A DNA stretch of 23,412 bases. Origin: Saccoglossus kowalevskii (taxonomy: Eukaryota > Hemichordata > Enteropneusta > Harrimaniidae). The notes below the pieces were generated by a model, which saw nothing but the letters and a program-made list of their open reading frames with translations, ran no database searches and was not told where the DNA came from. Below are positions 10,101 through 22,100 of the stretch, piece after piece; position 1 is the first letter of the stretch; the number at the start of each line of letters is the position of its first letter. The stretch lies in assembly GCF_000003605.2 (NCBI RefSeq), contig NW_003108092.1:151813-175224 (forward strand), read 5' to 3'. The translations under genes were made by a program, and so were the position numbers.

Positions 10101-13100
10101 GCTAAGGTATTTTGAACAACAGTCCATACACAATTGTCCAATAACAATCTGTTATATAAGCGAATTATATAGCTATACCATTAAAGTCAGTGTCGTAATA
10201 ATATAAAGTTTTAAACTTAGGCTTTCCAACATTAAATTACAATATTCCCATATTGAGTTCGTAGATAGTACACGGTGGGGGGGGGGGGGGCTCACCACCT
10301 TAAATGACGAACACAAGAAGTGTATGTAATATAAATGCATCATACACTCAATGATAAATTACTAATAATATATAATAATTGGCATATTTTTTATTAACGC
10401 TGCGGTTACACTTTATTTTAGTGACTTGTCTGTGTTGTCTTAATGCCTGTTGTTTATTTATTTGCAGAATGCAATGGAGATCGTACTTTGTGTGTCATGT
10501 GACTCCCGATGGTCATGCGAGAGATTGGTGTCTTCGCAATGACATGGTATGCGACACTGTCGTAGACTGTGTCGACCCCTTTGACGAAGCTGATTGTTGT
10601 ATGTACAAATATTAAACTATAAGCCTCGTTCTTCGCCTCAACTAATTGCAGTTCGTTATACCATGACTTAAAGTACGACAATGCCGACCCCCCCAAAAAT
10701 ACCCAAATTGATATGATTAAAGTATGAACTGTCTAGAAAATGTCGTTTACCAGATCAAATTTGGGCCATTTTCGAAAACGGCTAAAAACTCTAATCTAAT
10801 TTGCTTTGTTATCTAATGTCACTGTTATGTTTTGTCATAAAATGTACATTTCTTAATCTGCAAATATGTGGCAACTAATCATACTTCGTACATTTCATAA
10901 ATCTTCCATGTGCAACCAATCACTGTATCGAGTTTTCTCATCAACGCTACTGACATTTCAGCATACACCACTGCGATAAAGACTTTTCGTTTCGACATTG
11001 TGAAATTCTTTCATTTCATGCAGAAAATACAGTATTGTTCGTGCATGAGTTGGTTTGGAATTTCATTCATCTTCTATTAGTCATAATTCAAGACAAATAA
11101 ATGGCATCGAGAATATAGCAAATTATCTTTTTTCTGTAATATTCTTGTGTAATTATGGAAATTATTTATGGATGCATAGGGAATACATTCCATTACGAGT
11201 TATTCTTAATAAATTTCTGAATTATCTTGTCTTGTTTATTTCAGGATTTTTTCTCCCCCAAAAACGAAAGAATTTCACGATGTCGAAAACGGGAAGTCTT
11301 TATCGTAGAGTTATACTCCTAAATGATGTATATTTGTTTTTTATGGCAGACGATAAACAACCAGGGTTATATGACGAATATTCAAATTCGGGATTTCTAC
11401 TTGAAGAAGGACAGGTCGTCAGTAATCTTACAGTAAATAACTTAGCGGAATGCAAAATGAGTTGTGACGTCACTCGTGAATGTTTTACTGCCGTCTTCCA
11501 CGATATCTCACGGCAATGCGTAATGTTACATTACCCGGGGTATTACTGGACTGACGAAATAAATTCTACCGTGATTTCTGCATTTACAAAACGTAAGAAC
11601 AATATGAATCTATGCACGTGCATTGCTACTAGCTGGTATTATATTTAATATCATAATAATTCTCGTCACGGTTTTCCCTGATTGGAGAATGTTTTGATTT
11701 AAGGTAGAGATGCAGTTTACCTGACAGATATTTTAATTAGTTACTAGGAAACTAAGATGACCTCCCTTGTCCACAAAACTATATATTTTCGGAAAGCTTA
11801 TTGTATGAATTTAAAAATTTTGTTAGTATTTTTTGTGCACACTGTAGTTTGAAATATGCACAAAAATGTGCTTTTTTGGTCAAAAGTGATTTAAAACAAA
11901 TTTGCTTCTAAACCATGCTTCTGTTTCCTGTCAAAATTGGTTTATGGGTACATCTGTTTACTATGAAGAAAGTGCCGTCTTGAAAACTGTCTACCAGTTG
12001 TCAATTTTGCAGGGCAGTAGCTCAAATTTCACTACTTTATGCATAAATTAACACCCAGGCTAGTTGTCTGTACGATTGTTGTAACACTGTTCAACCAAAA
12101 ACAATGCCCCGACGGCGTTTTAAAGATAAACACATTGTTAATCATTTATGAAAGTTTCAAAACAAAAGGTCAAAGCGTCTAGGAGCTATTTTTTTAAAGT
12201 TCTGGGATGTGCACTAAAAAGAAGCTGAGATAATTGCTAATTTGCATAACAATTCACTCAGTAAGAAGTTTGCTAATGCTCATAATTAAAATGGCTGTTA
12301 CAGTTCCAAATTTAAATGTATTATAGTTTTGTTAAAAGTTAAATATAGTGCATAATATGGAAATCCCGTCATTTCTTTTTTTCACCATGTTACTTTTTTA
12401 TTATTTATGTAAAGCCTTGCTAAATCTTGCTAAGCATTCAAAAGAGAGAATGTTTGCACCTGTTATGTATATTTTAAAATCGTTTTTTGAGTATGTTCCA
12501 CTATTCACAATTCTACAAAATTTTAACAGTCTATAGCCAAGACTGTTTGGATGATAAAAAGCAAAAAGAAAATTATGTTAACTTCATGACATAACACTGA
12601 AACATAATATATGTTGTTATTATTGTATTTTATAGCTTTGTGTAATGGGTTTGAATGTCATAATGCCTCGGAAGGTAAATTCTGTTTTCCAAGAAAGTAT
12701 GTTTGTGATCACGATGCTGACTGTTCGGACGGATCGGATGAATTTTTCTGTGATTACAGTGAGTTTGTCATCGTAATATCTATATATATAATATACTACA
12801 AATTGGATAATCACGTGACACCAAATATGCACACGACATCAAAAAAGTTATCTATTCGTCCTGCAATTAGGTGTTTTACCGAATAGCTTTTCACTAATGA
12901 ACACCATCATTACCTGTACCATCTACCCCCGCTCCCTTCAATAATGATATATAATCTTCATTTAAAGGTCAATTGAGTTCTTTAACCTGTACCTGAACAT
13001 CTCGTGGTAGTTGGCTTGAAATGCAAAGTGACTCTATACGACAGTATATAAAACAACACTGATTTTAATGTCTGGCTTATATACCATTATCCTGCGTATT

Positions 13101-16100
13101 GTACGAATGAATGTAACTATTTTATTGGTTGAATTATCAATGAGTTCCAATCACACGAGGTGACAGTTGGTATTCGAAAGATCGAGCCTGTTATTGTAGT
13201 GTAACGTACCCCATTTAGGTAGATTTGGGTCCAGCCACAACGCTCGACATTATCTGAATATTTATTTCAAAGGAGACTTATATAATTTAATATATTCAGT
13301 TGCGAAAAACAAATTCTTGGTGGGGGTTGTATCAAATCAGAACACGTGAAGAAGTATCCTGCATAAAATAACGTTGGCCTTTATTTCAAATACAGCAAAC
13401 TATTCTATACCTGTGTTGTTATCATCCGCATCTGCTGGTCGATGTGTACTTTTTTTGAATGTTTGAATTTTGAACACGCCTTCAAAATGTACCCATGGTA
13501 ACCGGCCGAGGTCCTTTAAAAAATCTAATCGAATTTTCTCTCAAAATATAAACGATTGGTTCTTTTGTCTGGAGCAGTCTAATAACTTTTATTTTTATTT
13601 GTGGGCTAAAATAGATAAAGAGATAACCGTAGTAGATATTTTCAAATCAACGATAAGTTGTAACATGTTTTTCGTTTGAAACTCGGTATGTCTCATTTTG
13701 GCATTTATATGGTTTAATACAGATGTATGACCTTATATGACAACAAGGTCCAGATGTAATTGTGTCAACCCATTCTAAAATGTCATGCACAGTTGTCCAC
13801 AATTAATAGCACAATGCCATAATTATACAAATCCGATGAAACTTGAACCAGATATGGATCGATGAACTTGTGTGTGTTAGTTAATTCAAAAATATAAAAA
13901 ATATAACGCTCCCAGATAAAAGAGCTCTACAAATGCAGGAGAATGGGATTTTCATTTTTATAACTATTCCACAGTATATGTAACCACCTTCTTGATTCTT
14001 TAGCAATGAATCATAGCATCTGTTATGACAAAATTGTTGAAATTATTAACAATAACTTCTAAAGCAGGATTTCAAATTGACTGAAAGTTTAGAAAATAAT
14101 GGCATACTGGTGACAACTATACATATAAATAGTTATCATGACAACAAAAATAAAAATAAAAATATTAATTTTTAAAATTGTTTACCAAATTATTCATATA
14201 TTTTATATACTTCATCGATTAGAGTAGCTCATACAGATTTTTTTATTCAACATTCTTATTTTCATTTTAAGTATATACACACAGTAATATTCACACTGAA
14301 AATATGAACTAATTAGCAAAAAAATTCTGAAGTTATGAAATAAATCATTCTCTCATATTTGTTTGTACCAGATATTGTAATTCCATAATTTGCCCACAAT
14401 CCCTAGCTAGAAAATCAAAATGGCGGACTACTTAGATAGTTTGATAGTTATAGAACGAAAAGCTGTTAATTGCATTCCATGCATTTGTGGAGCTCTCTCA
14501 TCTGAGATAATATGCTGTTAGTCTAGACAATTTTGTTATCTATTTAATATGGCCAACTCATAGAAATTTGTTTATACTTTTTTGCAACAATTTTTTGGTG
14601 ATTTTTTGGACCGATTTAAAATTTGTGCACAATGCTATTTAAAAAAAAAATGATTCAAGATCACATTCAAATCACCAGCCAATTTACTGTGTATCATTTT
14701 AACAGACATACAATGATCAAATATGTTTATATACCGTTTTTGGTTTTGTAACCTGGACGAATTTGGCTGACTTAGCCATTTAGCTATTAAAAATCTTAAA
14801 TTATCTTGTAGATGGCCTACTGGGCGCCATTATGTTGTTTTTTTTCAAATATATTTTGTATCAAACTCATATCCCGAAATCTTTATTTTCGTTTAATATC
14901 AAGTGATTTTATATAATACAAATTATTGTGTTGAGGAGTAAATGCTTTGCTTTTGAAGTTATTGTGACTGCAATAAGAAAATTGCATTGTTATGGACAAG
15001 ACTGCGAAATGAACAACACTATTGTAATCAGAACCCTAAAGACGATACAATGAAAATCCCATTACGGTGAAGTTACATGTGCACATAAATCAAATTACTG
15101 GCTAATATCAAAAGAGAACGCAATAGACGCTTTACAAATTGTTATTAATATTGGTATCACTGTATCGACAAAGGAAAAACAAGTCACAAAATTTGCATAC
15201 CCTTATCTTAAAAGTCTTTGGTATTATGTATTTTAGGAGATTGTTTTGACAATGAATTTGAATGTGATGACAAAAGGTGTATCAGTGAGTATGACGTGTG
15301 TAATGGTGAAATGGATTGTTATGATTCGACAGATGAAGAAAACTGTACAGGTATATACTTATATATAATTTATGCTACATTGTGTAGTATATTTCACATA
15401 TACTTCTATTCATATATTCATGTATAAGATGTTGTGCAACTAGTGTAATATGCGGTGAAGTCAGACAAAAAGAAAATCGTAGATCTCAAGCTGTTTTTGC
15501 ATCCGTTCTCGCAAAACGTTTATTACGTTATATTATATATTTTTCTTTTTGAATACCTCGCTCATTTAATGGCGTTCACTGTATTTTGTACATACCCATA
15601 TATGCAATGCTATATGCTATGATCCTGTTAACTGTCTCAAAGAGTGTAATTCTGATATATGTCAAACTTATGATATGATCTTGATATAATATAATATGAA
15701 CGCGAGTTTATTTTTAAAATGATCACAAACTTGGAAATTGAATAAGTAAGTAGTGTTAAACTTTAATTGTTTTTTTTCAGAAGTGACAACGCTTTTACAG
15801 AGATTCCAAAATAACTATTATTCGATTCATGAGAGAAGTTACGTCAACCTCTCCAGAATTATCTCTAATCGCACTTTATTGACAGATTTCCAATCAAATT
15901 ACTTAAGAGACAATGGTTTTCAATATGTTCGTTCAGAAGATCCTCCAGACTGGAGAAACTTTTTTTCGTTTAGCTCTTCCAGAATGGAAATGCGGCGGGT
16001 TTTAAAATTGAAGAGGAATGAAGTTCAATATTTTGGACATCAATTAAATGACCTAGTTCTCGAGTGTTCGTTTAGTGAAAATGAATGTAACAACAGGTAC

Positions 16101-19100
16101 AACTGACATTTATATACATTTTGCGTGTGAACATCAGTCTGGAGAATATCATTTTCACATATTATCTATCCCTGATCAATTGAACTGGATCGAATTTTCA
16201 CTTTTGTTTTCACTGACACGGCTTACTGATATGTCTGCTTCGTCATTGCCATTTAATGGCACCATTAAACTCAGGTAGTTTTTCACTGGGGCGAAAATGG
16301 TGGCCATTTAACTACACATTTAGAAAAAAATTACATGCAATGTGGAGAGGAATGCCAAACCATAACACTTGCATGACAAATTTATTTTTCTTAACATTAT
16401 TTAAAAGTTTAAAATGACAACGTTTCCCGGCATTCTGTTCAGTCTTGTATTTTGCGTTTAGTACATTATTAAATTCTGCTTCATTTTCACATGGCTTTGA
16501 CAGTATTTTCCTGTTTCCCGACAAATCTTATAATTTGGTTTTAAAATGTAATTATATTAATTTCAGCGATTTCTACCAATTTCAACATGATAACTATGGC
16601 AACTGTTATACGTTCAATAATGGTATCAATCAGACAGACTTGATGACATCTACAAGAACTGGCTTTAACTATGGTGAGTCAAAACTAAAAATAAGAAAAT
16701 AAGTACAATATGCGATGACGTTGTTTTAATAAAGTTAAAGAAGCACGTGTAAATTGGATCTTAAACATCTATAGTTGTTAATGTTTATATGTGATGTTAT
16801 TATATTTAATATGCTCCATCAGAGTGCATAGATGCATAGGCTTACCTCTACCTTACTAGAATGAGCATAAATAACTGATGTCATACCTTCAGTGTGAATG
16901 TAGTTCTATATTTGTAGCAGTAATAATATAAACATATTTCACTGTTATTTTACCCCATGTGGAGCAAAAACTAGTAATAGTATAATTGCAATTATTTTAC
17001 CAGTAACTAAGATGTAACTAAGCTAATATATGTTTCCATAAAGCTGATATACAGGAGGATATGATCAACCATTTTTCGTGTCAGTATTAATACGATTAAG
17101 CTACGGGTAAATTTGTGCATCATTAGCTTGAAAAATGTCATGTTTAACAATCACTATAGTTACTAATACGTTTTCGTAAAATGCCTTTTTTTCATATTTG
17201 ACTGTAAATAAACGGCTAATTTATTGTTCAATGTATTCCATAGCGGTTATACCATATACATGTACACGTATCTGATCTACAATGAATGTTATTTTGTAAA
17301 AAAAATTGGAGACTAACAAACTAAAAAAATTTATCGACAGATAATGCTAACTTGAACATCGACAGATAACAAACAAGTATTGGCAAAACACAAAACAAAT
17401 TGTAACAAGGGGTGGAAAGAGTTCTTTTGTATCTCACCCCTTATCCTAAAAAAATCGTAAACTTTCATGAAAAATAATTACATCTCAAATAATATTTCTC
17501 CTGTTTATAATTAGCACATGGCCAACAGACCTCGACCAATCAGCGTCACGAGAAAGTGTGGTTCTATTTCAATGTAACATAATGTACTAAAATGTTATTT
17601 CACAAGTTTGATTGCTGTCAAAATGTCATCATTTGATTGGCTAATATGAATCTTTCTCAGGCTGATTGACCAGTGCTAAGTCGGTTAGATCACGCCCCTC
17701 GGTGACTGTGAGAATTAGGACGAGGGCCGTGAACTAACCTATATTTATAATGTCTAATTAAAATATCATTCATGCCATTCATTTGATCACACGATAATTT
17801 TTTGAGTAGGTTTAACATGTTCTGTACAAACAATCCTGACAATTGCGTCATACATTTTAATGAAAACAAATAATGAAAAAAAAAACTTTATATATTTCGA
17901 TGAACTACGCCGTCTGCGCTGGTTCGCTCGCGCGATCAACACATTTTCAAAAATAATCAAAGACACGCAAAATTAACATTGAAATAATATGAAAGCAATG
18001 ATACTGTCGAAGGCGGTTATACCACAAGATGTTCACTTCATATATGCTCTCCCCTGCGGCTCGTTTACATGTCGTAAATTGTGCTATATCTCGCCTTTGG
18101 CGGGAGGGGGAGTATTGAATAAAAATATCACATAATCGGATTTTTGCCCCATTTTCCACATAATATGATTGAATAATGTGTTCTTGTTTTTCATTTTTCC
18201 GATAGGTTTGAAACTGTTATTGTTTTTGGAACAGGGTGAATATATTGATCTATATGGCCAAACTGTTGGAGTTCGGGTTTTGATTCATCCACAGGAAGAG
18301 ACGCCATTGCCGGAGGATAATGGCATCACTATTAGACCAGGGGTAGCAACATCCATTGGCATTCAAAAGGTAATTCCATTATAGTCAGTTTAGGATTCTG
18401 TCGACGTCTTACTCCTCTATCATGATTTTTAAGGAAATATTTTGTTGCCTATAGGCAAGTGTGACAAGTACATTTTGATTAAACATTAAGATGGCTAATC
18501 AGAAATAACAAAACATTGAATCTATTTCCGATTGGTAGAAGGTTTGCATTTTTTTAAACACTATGTCAATAAATAATTATTATTCGGGTTATTTAACAAT
18601 GAAATCTGTATTGTCAACATTCTTTTCATTGTCACAGTATTCCAGCTTGCCGAACCTGTCCACACTTGCCTTTTCAACATTTTACATTTCTATATCAAAT
18701 AAAATGGTATACATTTTTCAGAGTCTGGCCAATTGAATAATAAATGTAAAATTATGTACAGACGAGTTTATTACTGATTTTTTTCAGAATGTGTCTACAT
18801 TATTATTATAGCAGAGATCACGTCCGTCATAATTTCTGTTTTCTATTGCTCAGGTTCAAAGAGAAATTCTTGGTGGAAAATATGGAAATTGTACAGAAAG
18901 AACTAACTTTAATGAAGCTAATATGTATGGAGAATATTATCAATATTCCTCTCTGGTCAGTATCAACCAATTTGAAGTAGCAATAGGGGTAGCAATAGGG
19001 GTAGCGGGTAGCAATAGGGGTAGCAATAGGGGTAGCGGGTAGCAATAGGGGTAGCAATAGGGGTAGCAATAGGGGTAGCGGGTAGCAATAGGGGTAGCGG

Positions 19101-22100
19101 GTAGCAATAGGGGTAGCAATAGGGGTAGCGGGTAGCAATAGGGGTAGCGGGTAGCAATAGGGGTAGCAATAGGGGTAGCAATAGGGGTAGCGGGTAACAA
19201 TAGGGGTAGCAATAGGGGTAGCAATAGGAGTAAAATGTGTTAAAAACTGAACCATGATTCAGACATTTTCTAAAAGTTACTGATCGTGCTAATATAACTT
19301 ATACTTCACCTGAAAGCTTAGATATAGGCGAATATGGTAGCGCATATGCCATACCAATGTTTGTAGGGATAAACTGTCAGCCAATTGCGCCATTATGCTA
19401 TTTTATTATACTAACAAATGAAAAGACCGTTTTATAACCCTTTTGTAACACTGTAGGCTAGATAAAAGCCTTCGTTTTCTAGCAACAACCAAATAACTAC
19501 AGACAACAGATTGTTGGTAGCATGTCTGTAGCTATTTGTTCGTAGATATTTGACAAGATTTTGCTTTCAAACGTATAAACGTATTTCACCAACACTTTAT
19601 TATTATACACATATCTGAACGCGCCATAAGCCTTCACATTGTTTATCATTATTAGTGGAACGAATTTCAAGTGAGAGAATAACATTTGACATGTTATTTA
19701 GCTACTGTGAATATCATGAATAAGTGTTGTATCGGCTACTCTATAGCCACGATGGGACGAATCCGAACCTGAGTAACGGCAATGCCCACTGGTGTTTGTA
19801 GTGAAAAAACACTAATCCTATATTGTGTAAAACCATCAACATCTTTTAGATATTTCGATACTCAACCATGATGTTAAAAGTTCAATCAGCTTTCATGGAC
19901 CAATCACATTGCCAGGATTTGTTATAACACAGTTACTGTATTGAGATATAGAAAATTATTGCATTGTATTTCTTCTTATCACTTGGAAAAAATATGCACA
20001 TATCTGCTTCAGTGAAGAGGTTTATTCTTTGGCAGAATTTAATCAACTGTAAATTGAAAATGATTGCGTGTAATAATAGAATTCAAGGCAATGTCGATTA
20101 GTGATTTTTAAAGGTATTGGGTATTTAATTCCGTGTAACGGATTAGAGGGATTTTACTCTGATTTGTCATTAATACAAATGATAATAAGTGATACCACAT
20201 GGTAATTCTTTGACGTAACCGATTCGTGGTAGATATAACAGCAAGTAGTTGTGGTTATTCGGTGTCGCACAAACTACAATGATATGTTTTGAGATTACAG
20301 GCCTGTCAGAAGACTTGTTTACAACTCAATATGCTAAGTCATTGTGGATGTGTTGATTCACTAGTTGTGGATGCGCCCCAATGCGAGCTGCTAAACAAAA
20401 CACAAGGTATGTGCATACTAGTAATTTCCTCCATGGTGGTTAAATACATGTGTGTGGTCAATTTTAAGTGCAGAGTTGAATACGTAAACGTTTACCATAA
20501 CAACCAACTGAAATGACGTAATATACAATCCACGTAGTTTACAAAAATTGTATTTTCACTGGGATTTTGTCAAATGTGCGTGTTGTTTATTATATCACTT
20601 ACATTGTATTCCTCTCCAAAGGATACAATTACATTTACTTGTTTGTGGTGTCCGAGATATTATGTTCGGTTACGTAAGCTACATTCAGGCTCATTCGAAG
20701 GTACTTCACAATGCTTATCTAAATTTAAAACAAATTTCGCATGTCTTCGTTGTTCACGATTCTTTAGATGCATGCAGGCAGTTGATGTATTATTTTTACC
20801 TGAAAAACCTTCTACCATGTTCCTGTCCCCGCCGCTGTAGGTAAGCCTTACATTTGTTAGGAATACAAAACTAGTGGCCACAAATTTGAAGTAAATTATG
20901 CAGTTAGCTCTACAATGTAAAACTGTATAAACAGTTTCGTTTGGAAAAATTCAATAGGAAACTTACATTCAGAAAATTCAATTATGTATATAATATGGTA
21001 CATTGTAATATGTAATATAATATGTACACGAATCGAACAACGCGTAATTCTGCATATGTTGCCAAATGTATATTTCATTATTTGTAGGACAACAAAGTAT
21101 ACATCAAAGCTATCACAAGCCACGTGGCCTTCCGGTAAATCACTGGTAGGTACACATCCACTCTCCCTTGCAGAGTCTTCTTGGCCTAGGGAGCCACAGA
21201 GAGCTGCAACTCGTGGGACGTTCCCTGGCGACTACCTAGCTTAGTGATAAAAGACCCATAGTCTCTGCGACGGAGAATGGTACACATCCAGACTTGTCAT
21301 ACTACATTTCGTAGTGTCAGTGTTGGTCAATTATAAGCAGTTATAAAAGCTTTACCTCGGAAATAACATCACGTAAACGTAAATCATTTAACGAGTTTAA
21401 AAGCTTTTTATTCCTGTACATCAGTTTCCACCACAAGCGTTAACATACTGTTGATTGTAAGAAAAATGCAACAACATCGAATGATATTAACTGCAATTAT
21501 TTTAGAGATTTTTAAGGATAAATCGCGCCACATCGAAAATGTATAAATACAGTATACTCTTTAAGAAAGTGAATTCAAAGTAATGCACTTCATACTCAAT
21601 CTGGTAGCCATAGTAACATCGGTTCTGTATAACAATGCAAGACAAATATATCGTTCGCTCCTTTGTGTGCATGCAATATGAATTGATGTTATGTACAAAT
21701 AACTGAAAGCGCATGCGCATTTATGTAAATCAAATGAATACTATTATTTCTGCATTTATTTGTTTGACCCTCATTTAACACGTCTTAAACAATCATAATA
21801 TCATCAGGAATACTTTTTAAAAGTCAGCAACACGATAGGTCCAGCTCGATGGTCGTATGCTAGTAGGGCGGTGGCTCTTTACAATGATCGATACATTCTA
21901 AAGTCTCTGACACGAACCCCGCTTTTTGAATCGCACAAGACAATTACATATTCTTAACATTAAAATAATTATAGACACTATTGAAATTATTATTAGCATA
22001 TGATGTCACCACTGGGTTTGTCATTCTAAATGGTCTATGAACTTGTTATTGAGATATTACTCAGGATTTCAAATAACTCATGAAATATCATCTCTTAGTA

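Noticed and set aside
11055-11349. Longer version of the PAN exon using the acceptor at 11244
   Set aside because: Exon 4 ends with T in phase 1 and this acceptor begins GA, making TGA at the junction. The added residues also show no PAN features. The acceptor at 11349 keeps the frame.
15753-16278. Reading through the exon 8 donor as one longer exon
   Set aside because: The frame stops soon after 16096, and the next conserved residues (DFYQF...GNCYTFN) lie at 16567 in matching phase 2, so splicing at GTACAA is required.
18827-19255. Overlapping minus-strand ORFs rich in Tyr-Pro-Tyr-Cys and Leu-Leu-Pro over the minisatellite
   Set aside because: They are stop-free translations of a 12/7 bp repeat in three frames, with no start context, domain or splice logic. 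An intronic repeat explains them fully.
21506-21540. Alternative exon between exons 14 and 16 (ATTATTTTAG to GTATAA)
   Set aside because: Phases fit, but the donor is poor and the 11 residues show none of the linker pattern. The exon at 22220-22290 has a strong donor and the Leu-His ... Asp-Leu ... Ala-Arg pattern.
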